Below are positions 8,601 through 17,284 of a stretch of DNA of 64,000 bases, in pieces (positions within the stretch are counted from its first letter, which is position 1; the number at the start of each line of letters is the position of its first letter). Location: positions 20,283-84,282 of the forward strand of contig NZ_MSDV01000058.1 of assembly GCF_001931485.1 (NCBI RefSeq). Direction: 5' to 3'. The notes below the pieces were generated by a model. That model saw only the letters and a program-made list of their open reading frames with translations, ran no database searches and was not told where the DNA came from. Source of the stretch: Burkholderia sp. SRS-W-2-2016. Its GTDB lineage: Bacteria > Pseudomonadota > Gammaproteobacteria > Burkholderiales > Burkholderiaceae. The position numbers were made by a program, and so were the translations under genes.

Positions 8601-9899
8601 ATGAATACAATGACCGACCGCGCTGCGGTCGCACGGCGGCGCACGCCGCTCAACCGTTCGCAGATCGCCGGGTTCTGGGGCGCGTGGGCCGGCTGGACGC
8701 TCGACGGGATGGACTCGTTCATCTACGCGCTGGTGCTGACGCCCGCGTTGACCGAGCTGCTGCCGCGTTCCGGCTTCGCGGCGACGCCGTCGAATGTCGG
8801 GCTCGCGGGCTCGATCCTGTTCGCGCTGTTTCTGGTGGGTTGGGGGCTGTCGTTCATCTGGGGGCCGCTCGCCGACCGCTTCGGCCGCACCAAGGTGCTG
8901 GCCGCGACGATCTTCACGTTCGCGATCTTCACCGGCCTCGCGGCGACCGCGACCAATGTGTGGCAGCTCGGTATCTATCGCTTCATTGCCGGGGTCGGGA
9001 TCGGCGGCGAATGGGCGCTGGCCGGCACCTATGTGGCCGAGGCGTGGCCGGAGGATCGTCGCAAGATGGGCGCCGGTTATCTGCAGACCGGCTATTACGC
9101 GGGCTTCTTTCTCGCCGCCGCATTGAACTACACGATCGGCGTGCACTTCGGCTGGCGCGCGATGTTCCTGACCGGCGCGGTGCCGGTCGTGATCGCGATC
9201 ATGATCCTGTTGCGCGTGAAGGAGCCGGAGAAGTGGCAGAAGGCCGAAGCGAGTACCGTGCGCGCGAAGCCGCTGCGCGAAATTCTCGGGCCTACTTATC
9301 GGCGCCGCACGTGGGTCGCGTCGATTCTGCTGACGATCGCGATCATCGGGCTGTGGGCGGGCGCGGTGTATGAACCGTCCGCGGTGATTCAGCTCGCGAC
9401 GCGCGCCGGCATGTCGAAGGCCGACTCGATCCGCACCGCGTCGCTGGCTACCGGGCTGCTGTCGATCGGCACGATCCTCGGCTGTCTCGCGTTGCCGCCG
9501 CTCGCCGAACGGATCGGCCGGCGCATGACGCTCGCGGTGTATTTCGCCGGCATGGCGGTCGCGATCGCCGCGAGCTTCGGCTGGGCGTTCTATCTGCCCA
9601 ACGGGCTCGCGCCGTTTATCGCGTGGCTGTTCGTGCTCGGTTTCTTCGGCGGCAATTTCGCGTTGTTCAGCCTGTGGCTGCCGGAGCAGTTCGAGACCCG
9701 CGTGCGCGCGACCGCGTTTGCGTTCTGCACGTCGTTCGGGCGCTTTATCGGCGCGGGCGTGAACTTCCTGCTCGGCGCGGCGGTGCTGCACATGAACACG
9801 CTCGGCGTGCCGGTCGCGTTGACCGCGCTCGCGTTCGTGGTCGGGCTGTTCGTGATTCCGTTCGCGCCGGAGACGAAGGGCGAGGTATTGCCGCAGTAG
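8601..9899 (+). CDS. MFS transporter, metabolite:H+ symporter type
   Basis: A 432-residue, 12-helix major facilitator with the loop 2-3 motif GPLADRFGRTKVLA and the mid-protein GGEWALAGTYVAE seen in the aromatic-acid/sialic-acid symporter families. GGAG lies nine bases before ATG 8601. It is divergent from the mdc operon, which lacks mdcLM or mdcF transport genes, so malonate uptake is an attractive inference. Its family more often moves aromatic or other organic acids, so the substrate is unproven. Confidence 0.85.
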   Translation: MNTMTDRAAVARRRTPLNRSQIAGFWGAWAGWTLDGMDSFIYALVLTPALTELLPRSGFAATPSNVGLAGSILFALFLVGWGLSFIWGPLADRFGRTKVLAATIFTFAIFTGLAATATNVWQLGIYRFIAGVGIGGEWALAGTYVAEAWPEDRRKMGAGYLQTGYYAGFFLAAALNYTIGVHFGWRAMFLTGAVPVVIAIMILLRVKEPEKWQKAEASTVRAKPLREILGPTYRRRTWVASILLTIAIIGLWAGAVYEPSAVIQLATRAGMSKADSIRTASLATGLLSIGTILGCLALPPLAERIGRRMTLAVYFAGMAVAIAASFGWAFYLPNGLAPFIAWLFVLGFFGGNFALFSLWLPEQFETRVRATAFAFCTSFGRFIGAGVNFLLGAAVLHMNTLGVPVALTALAFVVGLFVIPFAPETKGEVLPQ

Positions 9900-9932
9900 C
9901 GGCGGTAACCGCGGCCGGCGCGCGTTGTCCCG

Positions 9933-10865
9933 CTACTTCGCGTGACTGCGCGCCCGCCCGCGAGGAACCAGCAGCGACAGCAGCGGCCAGCCGAGATTGA
10001 CACCGAGACTCGCGGCGACGATCAAGCCCATCCCCGCGAGTTGCGGCGCCGACAGCGCACGCCCGTACACGACCGCATCGACGACGATCGCGGTCAGCGG
10101 ATACACGAACAGCAGCACCGCGATCACCGGCGTGCTCAGCTTCGGCAGCGCGCCGTAAATCAGCACATACGACAGCCCGGTATGCAGCACGCCCATGCCG
10201 ATCAGCCAGAACCACTGCATCGGTGCGATATGGGTGAGCGTCAGGGTGCCCACCAGCGGCGCGACCAGCGGCAGACACACGACGCCGACCGCGCATTGCG
10301 TGAGCGTCAGCAGATGCGGGCGCAATTCGCCGAGGCTCTTCGCGATCAGCGTGACGCTCGCATACAGCAGCGAGCCGAGCAGCGCTTCGCCGAGGCCGAT
10401 CAGATAGCTGCTGTGGCCATGCAGCGTATCGGTCGCGAGCACGCCGGACGCGAGCACCAGCCCGACGAACGCGGTCGCGATCCAGCCGAGCCGGTCCGCG
10501 CCCAGCCGCTCGTTGAACAGCGCCGCGCCGATCAGCACGACCCAGAACGGCTGCACATGAAACACCACGGTCGCGACCGCGATGCTGGTGCGATGAATCG
10601 CGTCGAAGAAGCCGACCCACTGCGTAACCATCAGTACACCTGAGATCAGCGCGAGCATCAGCGTGCGACGGGTGAACTGCGCGCGCGTGAAAAAGCCTTT
10701 CCATGCGCAGTACGCGGCGAGCGACAGAAAGCCGAACAGGCAGCGGAAAAACACCAGCGTCAGCGCATCGAGCCGCGCTTCCTCGACGAACACGCCGAGC
10801 GTGCCCATCAGCAGCCCGCCGCTGGCGAGCGTGATCGCGCCTTGTTGTCGTGACGTGAGGGACAT
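9933..10865 (-). CDS. EamA/DMT-family exporter
   Basis: The 310-residue protein has ten predicted membrane helices as two EamA repeats, starting with GLLMGTLGVFVEEARLDALT and including FHVQPFWVVLIGAALFNERL, a typical fourth/fifth helix segment. Members export amino acids, nucleosides or other metabolites; the substrate cannot be read from sequence. It is divergent from the LysR gene at 10968, the usual arrangement of an efflux gene with its regulator. It converges on the MFS gene with only 33 bases between stops. Confidence 0.87.
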   Translation of the reverse strand: MSLTSRQQGAITLASGGLLMGTLGVFVEEARLDALTLVFFRCLFGFLSLAAYCAWKGFFTRAQFTRRTLMLALISGVLMVTQWVGFFDAIHRTSIAVATVVFHVQPFWVVLIGAALFNERLGADRLGWIATAFVGLVLASGVLATDTLHGHSSYLIGLGEALLGSLLYASVTLIAKSLGELRPHLLTLTQCAVGVVCLPLVAPLVGTLTLTHIAPMQWFWLIGMGVLHTGLSYVLIYGALPKLSTPVIAVLLFVYPLTAIVVDAVVYGRALSAPQLAGMGLIVAASLGVNLGWPLLSLLVPRGRARSHAK

Positions 10866-10967
10866 GCGTTACAGCTCCAGTAGATGATGTCCGCGAGTAT
10901 CGGCCCGCTTGCCGTCCATCGACAAACGAATTAAATTGAGCAATTCCATCAGCCGGATTGATAAATC

Positions 10968-11849
10968 GTGAACCCCGAATTCGACGTCGATTTATTGCGC
11001 AGCTTCGTCGCGGTCGTGGACGCGGGCAGTTTCACGAAGGCGGCGGCCAGCGTGCATCGCTCGCAGGCGGCGGTCAGCATGCAGATCAAGCGGCTCGAAG
11101 CGATGCTCGGCACCACGCTGTTCGCGCGCAATACGCGCAGCCTCGCGCTGACGCGGCCAGGCCATACGCTGCTCGAATATGCGCGGCGCGCGCTGGCGTT
11201 GCAGGAGGAGGCGTGGTCGGCGATCGTGCGGCCCGAGGTGACCGGGCGGGTCGTGCTCGGCGCGCCGGACGACTATGTGTCGTCGCTGCTGTCGCCGGTG
11301 TTGCGGCGCTTTTCGACGCTGTTTCCGCACGTCGAGATCGAGATCGTCTGCGCGCAGAGCACCGCGCTCGCGCCGATGCTCGCCGACAACAAGATCGACC
11401 TCGCGTTCGTCACGCGCGACCGCAAGCTGCGCGGCGAATTCGTGCGCGCGGAGCCGATGGTGTGGGTCGGGGCATCGGTCGATACGCCGGTGCTGGCGGC
11501 CTCGCCGTTGCCGGTGGGGCTGTACGAGCCGGGTTGCGTCGCGCGTCAGCACACGCTGGCCGCGCTGGATTCCGCGCACATCCGCTATCGCGCGGCATTC
11601 AGCAGCGCGAGCCTGATGGGGCTGGTCGCGACCGTCGATGCGGGTTTGTCGGTGATCGCGCTCACGCGTTGCAGCGTGCCGCCGCGGCTCGCGATTCTCG
11701 GCGAAGCACAGGGGCTGCCGGCGATTGCGCCGCTCGAAATCGTGGTCGCGCGCAGCGCGAAGTCGGACCGGCCAACTTGCGATTATCTGGCGCAGCAGAT
11801 GGTGCAGGATCTGTCGTTGCGCGCGGTGGGGCGAGCCGGCGCGCAGTGA
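10968..11849 (+). CDS. LysR-family transcriptional regulator
   Basis: A 293-residue LysR protein with an N-terminal helix-turn-helix (residues 5-65: LLRSFVAVVDAGSFTKAAAS, RSQAAVSMQIKRLE) and a substrate-binding domain. Translation starts at GTG 10968. It is divergent from the DMT exporter, so it probably controls that gene and itself from the 102-base gap between them. The effector is not apparent. Confidence 0.9.
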   Translation: MNPEFDVDLLRSFVAVVDAGSFTKAAASVHRSQAAVSMQIKRLEAMLGTTLFARNTRSLALTRPGHTLLEYARRALALQEEAWSAIVRPEVTGRVVLGAPDDYVSSLLSPVLRRFSTLFPHVEIEIVCAQSTALAPMLADNKIDLAFVTRDRKLRGEFVRAEPMVWVGASVDTPVLAASPLPVGLYEPGCVARQHTLAALDSAHIRYRAAFSSASLMGLVATVDAGLSVIALTRCSVPPRLAILGEAQGLPAIAPLEIVVARSAKSDRPTCDYLAQQMVQDLSLRAVGRAGAQ

Positions 11850-11900
11850 CGGTCGCTACCGCGGGCGCTGTGAGCGCCACGAACGCCACGAACGCCGCGG

Positions 11901-13400
11901 TCAGAAATTGATCAGCGTCCTCACACCGATCACAAACGTATTGCGCAGCGGCTGCGTCGGATCGTTCGGATTCTGACCCGCTCCCGCGTTGAACGTGTAC
12001 TGCGCGTCCGCCTGCAATTGCCACCACGGTGCGATCTGATACTGATAGGTCGCCTCCAGCGCGGTTTCGCTGGTGCGCACACCGTACGGGCCGCCGCTGA
12101 ACGCGCGGAAGTCCTGATCGAGACCGTTTGCCCGATGACCGACCTTGATATAGGTCAGCGCGAGTCCCGCGCTGTCGTTGTCGCGGCCCTCGAACGGCGC
12201 TTTCAGCACGACGCCGAGATTGGCCGCGACGCTCACCAGATTGCGGTCCCCCGGCGCGCCCATTACCCGCGCGAATACGTTGAGGCTGCGCGGGCTGTCC
12301 GCCGCCGGCCGCCACACCATCTGATCGGCGACCGCGTAGAAGCTGTAATTGCCGCGATGGGTCGCGGCGCTGCCGTTCGACGCCGGATTCGCGAGCGATA
12401 GCCCGTTGCTGTCGTAGCGCTGATCCGCGAAACGATCGCTGTGATACCAGAGGCCGATCTTGTAGAGGCCCGGCAGCCCGCCGCTGGCGTTGGCTTCGGC
12501 TCCGCCGCCTGCTCCGGCTCCGGCTCCGGCCGATGCCGGCGCATCGCCCTCGGCCGGCTGATTGATCGCGTACTGCAATTCGCCGATCCACAGCGCGCCG
12601 TTGCCGAGATTGAAGTTGGTGCCGCTCTTGTTGTTCGGATCGTTGCCGAGCGGGTCGCCCGCGAACACGCCGGCGAGCGCGGTCAGCGACGGCGTGATCT
12701 GGCCGCGCACGCGCACGCCGAGCCCGGAGAGCGGATAAGCGGGGCCGCCCGACGGCAGGTCGTACGACGGCAGCGCGGGCCAGCCGAACATCGTGTTCAG
12801 GAACAGCGCCGAGTTCGCACTGCCGATGAACTCCTGATCGAGACTTTGCTGGCCGATCTTCACGTCCACGCGTTTGTCGAGAAACGACTGCTGGTACCAC
12901 AACTCCCATAGCCGTGTCGCGCGGTCCGCGGCGATGCCGCTCGCGGTATTGAGCGTGCCGAGTTTGTTTTCGCTGAAGTTGGTGCCGTGAATCTGCAGCG
13001 CGCTGACGTTGAACAGGCCGCCGGGCAGACCGAACGCCTTCGCGGTATCGAGTTGCAGGGTCGCGGTGGTGAGGCCGTCGTAGTCCGCGCCGCGCGCGAG
13101 CCCGCCGCGCAGATTGGCGAGCACTTCGCTGGTTTCGGTCAGCGAGAAGGTTACCCCGTACTGGCCGAGCCACGGACGCAGGCCGCCGATATCGCCGAGC
13201 AATTGCTGACGCTGCCACAGACCGGTCGCTTCGTCGTGCGCCGGCGCCGCCGCGGCTTTCTGATCTTCGTGCGCCGCTTCGGCATCGGTATCGGCATCGG
13301 CGGCGGCTTGTGCGAGCGCGCTGCCGCTATCCAGCGAAGCCCATGCGAAGGCCGCGTATAGAACGAGCCGGCGAAGTTCGGGGGGCGGGGCGAGCTTCAT
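11901..13400 (-). CDS. OprB-family carbohydrate porin
   Basis: A 499-residue outer-membrane beta-barrel with signal peptide (to about residue 31, ending ALAQ), a short charged linker, then the OprB-like segment beginning WQRQQLLGDIGGLRPWLGQYG. The last residue is phenylalanine, as expected for barrel insertion. ATG 13400 is chosen because it opens the signal peptide; 52 further codons upstream lack similarity. A low-complexity Ala/Gly loop (about residues 291-308) interrupts the barrel. OprB porins admit sugars and polyols. A Fur-type box lies about 140 bases upstream. Confidence 0.87.
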   Translation of the reverse strand: MKLAPPPELRRLVLYAAFAWASLDSGSALAQAAADADTDAEAAHEDQKAAAAPAHDEATGLWQRQQLLGDIGGLRPWLGQYGVTFSLTETSEVLANLRGGLARGADYDGLTTATLQLDTAKAFGLPGGLFNVSALQIHGTNFSENKLGTLNTASGIAADRATRLWELWYQQSFLDKRVDVKIGQQSLDQEFIGSANSALFLNTMFGWPALPSYDLPSGGPAYPLSGLGVRVRGQITPSLTALAGVFAGDPLGNDPNNKSGTNFNLGNGALWIGELQYAINQPAEGDAPASAGAGAGAGGGAEANASGGLPGLYKIGLWYHSDRFADQRYDSNGLSLANPASNGSAATHRGNYSFYAVADQMVWRPAADSPRSLNVFARVMGAPGDRNLVSVAANLGVVLKAPFEGRDNDSAGLALTYIKVGHRANGLDQDFRAFSGGPYGVRTSETALEATYQYQIAPWWQLQADAQYTFNAGAGQNPNDPTQPLRNTFVIGVRTLINF

Positions 13401-13742
13401 CGAGAGCCTTGTTTGTGTCGTGTCGCGAACGGACGAGCGGAGCGCGACGGCGCGGCGCGTGATCGAACGATTGCATCGACGCTGCCGCGGGGGATTGGCG
13501 TGATCGTACGCACGTGGCTCAGGGGCGTCAATTTTGTTGAGAATGATTCTCATCAATTCAGGAACCCCTGAATCCGGGCAATTCGCGCATTGCGTGACGC
13601 GGCGTGCCGTGCGGCGTCGTGTAGTGAATGGTTAATGAATGTCCGATCGCAACCGATTAGTCTGTTCATAACGAACCCACGCCGCGCTCCGGTGTCGAAG
13701 CGCACGAATTACCCGTAAGCCAAAGTAAGTAAGGAGATATCG
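13401..13742. promoter_or_regulatory. Divergent promoter region of OprB porin and secreted protein
   Basis: A 342-base gap between divergent genes. It holds a Fur-like inverted repeat at 13538-13552 and, for the plus-strand gene, a strong ribosome site (AAGGAGATATCG) just before 13743. Nothing else with clear structure was seen. Confidence 0.55.
13538..13552. promoter_or_regulatory. Fur-box-like inverted repeat
   Basis: The 15 bases TGAGAATGATTCTCA form a perfect 7-1-7 palindrome with the architecture of the Fur core (tGAtAATgATtATCa) and differ from it only at two symmetric positions. It lies about 140 bases upstream of the OprB porin start and about 190 upstream of the divergent secreted-protein gene, so iron control of either is possible. 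Confidence 0.62.
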
Positions 13743-14468
13743 ATGAACAAGCGCATTCTTTTGATTTCGTTGCTGACGAGCGGCGGTTTGATGCTGGGCG
13801 GCGCGGCGCAGGCCCAGATGAATCTGAAGCAGTTCGGCATCGGCGGCGGCGATAGTTCCGCGCAGGGCGGTATCGGCGGGGCGGTCGGCAATGCGCTCGG
13901 CGGCGGCGGTTCGAACAGCGCGTCGGCGGGCGGCGTGTCGCAACTGCTGCAAAGCTATGTCGGCGCGAATCAGCAGGTGCTGAGCGGCCAGTCGAGCCTC
14001 GCATCGGCGATGGGCATGAGCAGCGCGGCCGGCCAGGCGCAACAGGCCGCGGGGCTGCTGAGCGGCGGCACGCCGTCGGTCAGTCAGCTGACCCAGATGG
14101 GCAGCACGCAGCAGTCGCTGTCGCAGAAGCTGACCGATGCGTTCGCGAGTCACGCGAGCGGCAGCGCGTCGGCGACGCCGGTCAACAAGCAGGCGTTCAC
14201 CGAAGGGCTGACGTCGCTCGGCAAGGGCGTCAGTCAGTATTCGAGCCTGCAATCCGGACTCGGCAGCATCGGCCAGATGAGCCCGGCTTCGCTGCTGCAA
14301 TCGGGTCTCAATCCGCAGACCGCGCAAAGCGCGTCGTATATCGCGCAGTCGGCGCCGGGGCAATTGCAGTCGCTGATGTCGACGCTGAGTTCGGCCGTGC
14401 AGTTCGCGTCGAGCAACGGCATCAGCGTGCCGTCGATCGCGACCTCGGCGTTGAAGGGCGGCATGTAG
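13743..14468 (+). CDS. Secreted Gly/Ser/Gln-rich protein of unknown function
   Basis: I do not recognise a family. The 241-residue product has a clear signal peptide (KRILLISLLTSGGLMLGG, cleavage near AQA at about 25). A glycine-rich segment with GIGGAVGNALGGGGS follows, and the rest is Ser/Gln/Ala-rich and probably helical, with several SQLLQS/SLLQS-like stretches. No cysteines or membrane anchor are visible after the signal. The ribosome site AAGGAG is strong, consistent with high expression of a periplasmic or exported protein. The divergent Fur-like box is the only regulatory hint. Confidence 0.72.
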   Translation: MNKRILLISLLTSGGLMLGGAAQAQMNLKQFGIGGGDSSAQGGIGGAVGNALGGGGSNSASAGGVSQLLQSYVGANQQVLSGQSSLASAMGMSSAAGQAQQAAGLLSGGTPSVSQLTQMGSTQQSLSQKLTDAFASHASGSASATPVNKQAFTEGLTSLGKGVSQYSSLQSGLGSIGQMSPASLLQSGLNPQTAQSASYIAQSAPGQLQSLMSTLSSAVQFASSNGISVPSIATSALKGGM

Positions 14469-14662
14469 GCGCCGGCGGGAGCGGTGGCGAGGTAGGAGCA
14501 GCAGGCCGGCGCGGCGCGCGCGATGTAAGCGGACGCCGCGCAGGCCGCGAATCGGATCGGCTATGATCCTTTCGCACAAGGCCCTGCCTGCCGGTCTCTC
14601 GGCGCGCGCCAGCGCCGGCGGCCGCCCAGCGCCGCTCCCGCAACCCTATCGAAACCACGCCG

Positions 14663-15499
14663 ATGTCCGACCTTCTGAATCTGGAAAACTACTTCACCCG
14701 CATCGGCTATCAAGGCCCGCGCACGGCCACGCTGGACGTGCTGCAGGCGCTGCATCGGCTGCATCCGGCCGCGATCCCATTCGAAGATCTGAATCCGCTG
14801 ACCGGTCTGGCGGTCAAGCTCGACCTCGCGTCGATCGAGCGCAAGCTGGTCGACGAGCAGCGCGGCGGCTACTGCTTCGAGCAGAACACGCTGTTCGCGA
14901 ACGTGCTGATGCAACTCGGCTTCAAGGTCACGCCGCTGCTCGCGCGGGTGCTGTGGGGCGCCTCGCCCGATGCGAAGCTGCCGCGCACGCATATGGTGTT
15001 GCGCATCGAACTCGACAATGAAACGTGGCTCGCCGACGTCGGCTTCGGCGGTGTGACGCTGACCGCGCCGCTGCGTGTCGCAATGGACCTCGCGCAGCCG
15101 ATTCCGCTCGGCACCTTCCGTCTGATCGACGCCGGGCGCGATAGCGCGCATCTGCAGGTGCTCGCCGCCGACGGCAGCTGGACGCCGGTGTATCACGTCG
15201 ATCTGCGCGCGGTCGAATGGGTCGATTACGAAACCTCGAACTGGTACACGTCGACGTCGCCCGAATCGTTGTTCGCGCACAACCTGCTGGCGGCGCGCGT
15301 GCTGCCCGAAGCGCGGCTCGGCCTGTTCAACGATCAGTACAACGAGCGCGACGCCGCCGGCAAGGTGATCGCCGAACGGCGTCTCGCGAGCGCCGCGGAA
15401 CTGGCCGACTGTCTGCGCGAGCGCTTCGGTCTGAATCTGCAAGGCTTCGACATCGCGGCGATCTTCGAGCGCGTGCGCACGCGCGACGACGCGAACTGA
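14663..15499 (+). CDS. nat: Arylamine N-acetyltransferase
   Basis: The 278-residue protein has the full NAT catalytic triad: Cys71 in RGGYCFEQN, His110 in RTHMVL and Asp125 in LADVGFGG. NATs move acetyl groups from acetyl-CoA to arylamines, hydrazines or N-hydroxyarylamines in the cytoplasm. The N-terminal segment LNLENYFTRIGYQGP and length are normal for bacterial NATs. The gene is followed after about 50 bases by a minisatellite and a membrane methyltransferase gene, possibly co-transcribed. Confidence 0.95.
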   Translation: MSDLLNLENYFTRIGYQGPRTATLDVLQALHRLHPAAIPFEDLNPLTGLAVKLDLASIERKLVDEQRGGYCFEQNTLFANVLMQLGFKVTPLLARVLWGASPDAKLPRTHMVLRIELDNETWLADVGFGGVTLTAPLRVAMDLAQPIPLGTFRLIDAGRDSAHLQVLAADGSWTPVYHVDLRAVEWVDYETSNWYTSTSPESLFAHNLLAARVLPEARLGLFNDQYNERDAAGKVIAERRLASAAELADCLRERFGLNLQGFDIAAIFERVRTRDDAN

Positions 15500-15550
15500 C
15501 GGGAGCGCGCCGGGCGGAGTGCCTGACGGCGCACTGCGCGGCGCAATACT

Positions 15551-15658
15551 GGGAGCACAACCGGGAGCACAACCGGGAGCACAACCGGGAGCACTACCGG
15601 GAGCACTACCGGGAGCACTGCGCGGACCACAACGGGGACCACAACGGGGACCACTACG
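15551..15658 (+). repeat. 12-bp minisatellite, nine units
   Basis: Nine contiguous 12-base units, from GGGAGCACAACC (three identical copies) through GGGAGCACTACC to GGGACCACAACG variants, end 10 bases before ATG 15669. Read in the frame of the following gene they would encode four-residue blocks such as GAQP and GALP. A GTG at 15519 could open that longer frame. The last partial unit supplies the GGAG that serves as ribosome site for the downstream gene. Confidence 0.85.
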
Positions 15659-15668
15659 GAGCACCACG

Positions 15669-16349
15669 ATGGTCGCGCGTCTGATCCTGCAATCGCTCGC
15701 CTGGCTCGTGTTCATGGGCGTGCTGCTGTTCGGCGCGGCCGGCACGCTCGCGTGGCCCGCCGCGTGGTGGTATCTGCTCGAACTCGCGCTGCTGAGTCTG
15801 TGGCTAGGTTTATGGCTCGCGCGGCACGATCCCGCGTTGCTGGCCGAGCGCCTCGCGCCGTTCGTGCAGGCGCAGCAGAGCCGCTGGGACAAACTGTTCA
15901 TGGCCGCGATCGGAAGCCTCTGGGTCGGCTGGATGATCCTGATGGGCTTCGACGCGATGCGGTTTCGCTGGTCCGCGCCGCTGCCGTTGTGGCTTGCGAT
16001 CTTCGGCGCGTTCTGCGTGATGCTGTGCATCGTGCTGTGCCGTTCGGTGTTTCGTGCGAACAGTTACGCGGCGCCGGTCGTGAAAATTCAGGCGAGCCGC
16101 GGGCACAAGGTCGCCGACAGCGGTCCCTATGCGTATGTGCGTCATCCGATGTACGCGGACGCGCTGCTGTTCTTCATCGGCACGCCGCTGCTGCTCGGTT
16201 CATGGTGGGGTCTCGCGGCGCTGCCGCTGATGGCTTACGCGTTCGGTTGGCGCGCGGTGCGCGAGGAACGCGTGCTGGCCGCGCAACTCGACGGCTATAC
16301 CGACTACATGGCGCGCGTGCGTTACCGTTTCGTGCCGTATCTCTGGTAG
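15669..16349 (+). CDS. Isoprenylcysteine carboxyl methyltransferase-family membrane protein
   Basis: A 226-residue protein with several membrane helices and the ICMT/PEMT-like C-terminal signature GPYAYVRHPMYADALLFFIG, followed by RAVREERVL and YTDYMARVRYRFVPYLW. Such bacterial proteins are presumed SAM-dependent methyltransferases acting on small or lipid substrates; the substrate is unknown. The start at 15669 follows GGAG from the adjacent minisatellite. A GTG at 15519 would add a 50-residue repeat leader. Confidence 0.82.
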   Translation: MVARLILQSLAWLVFMGVLLFGAAGTLAWPAAWWYLLELALLSLWLGLWLARHDPALLAERLAPFVQAQQSRWDKLFMAAIGSLWVGWMILMGFDAMRFRWSAPLPLWLAIFGAFCVMLCIVLCRSVFRANSYAAPVVKIQASRGHKVADSGPYAYVRHPMYADALLFFIGTPLLLGSWWGLAALPLMAYAFGWRAVREERVLAAQLDGYTDYMARVRYRFVPYLW

Positions 16350-16456
16350 CGCCGCGCGCGTTCAGCGGTCGTCGGCGCGCGCCGAAGCGGGTAAGATTGG
16401 GCCCGGCCGCCGGAGAACCGGCCACGGTGTGGCAGCTGAACACCGGCGAACCATGC

Positions 16457-17257
16457 ATGAGGTTTGGAGTGAAAACAACCACACACGCGCAGCACGTGCC
16501 CGCCGCATCCCCCGCAACGCCCGAGCAGCAACCCAACCCCGCCGAACGCGCACGCGAGACGCCGGCCAAGGCGATGCCCGCCTACGAACAGATCAAACGC
16601 TACGTGCTCGAACGGATCGGCGAGGGCGTGTGGAAGCCGGGCGGCCTGATCCCGTCCGAAACGGAACTGGTCAAGGAATTCGGCGTCGCGCGGATGACCG
16701 TGTCGCGCGCGCTGCGCGAGCTGACCAGCGAGCGCGTGCTGACCCGCGTGCAGGGCTCCGGCACTTTCGTCGCGCCGCAACGCTATGAATCGACGGTGTT
16801 GGAAATCCGCAATATCGCCGATGAAATCGCCGCGCGCGGTCATCGTCATGCGGCCCGCGTGCTGACGCTCGAACCGAGCGACGACCCCGACGCGCTCGCG
16901 GCGCTCGGTCTCGCGAGCGGACCCGCGTTTCACTCCTGCATCGTGCACAGCGAGGAAGGCGAGCCGATCCAGTATGAGGATCGCTACGTGAATCCCCAGG
17001 TGTTTCCCGAGTACCTGCAACAGGACTTCTCGATCGAAACGCCGAATCACTACATGGTGCGGCTCGCGCCGATCCAGCGCGCGGAGTTTCGCATCTACGC
17101 GCAAAAGCCCGGCGCGCAGGTGCGCCGGCATCTGCTGATGGAGATCGGCGAACCCTGTCTGTTGCTGTGGCGGCGCACGTGGGTCGGCGAGCATGTCGCG
17201 ACGTCGGTGCGGTTATGGCATCCGGCGTCGCGGTTTCATCTGGCGGGGACGGTGTAG
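16457..17257 (+). CDS. GntR-family regulator, HutC subfamily
   Basis: A 266-residue protein: disordered N-terminus, GntR winged helix at about residues 40-110 (YEQIKRYVLERIGEGVWKPG, VSRALRELTSERVLTRVQGS), then a UTRA ligand domain containing YEDRYVNPQVFPEYLQQDFS, typical of histidine-utilisation repressor-like proteins. ATG 16457 is used; a GTG at 16469 is nearly as plausible. It converges on a second HutC-like gene (17285-18124) with only 27 bases between. No hut genes are nearby, so urocanate is not the obvious effector. Confidence 0.88.
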   Translation: MRFGVKTTTHAQHVPAASPATPEQQPNPAERARETPAKAMPAYEQIKRYVLERIGEGVWKPGGLIPSETELVKEFGVARMTVSRALRELTSERVLTRVQGSGTFVAPQRYESTVLEIRNIADEIAARGHRHAARVLTLEPSDDPDALAALGLASGPAFHSCIVHSEEGEPIQYEDRYVNPQVFPEYLQQDFSIETPNHYMVRLAPIQRAEFRIYAQKPGAQVRRHLLMEIGEPCLLLWRRTWVGEHVATSVRLWHPASRFHLAGTV

Positions 17258-17284
17258 CGGGGGCGGCTTTTCGATTCCACCGCT

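Noticed and set aside
15519..15668. Repeat-encoded N-terminal extension of the methyltransferase
   Set aside because: Possible through GTG 15519, but ATG 15669 has a GGAG site and begins the first membrane helix, so the short form is preferred.
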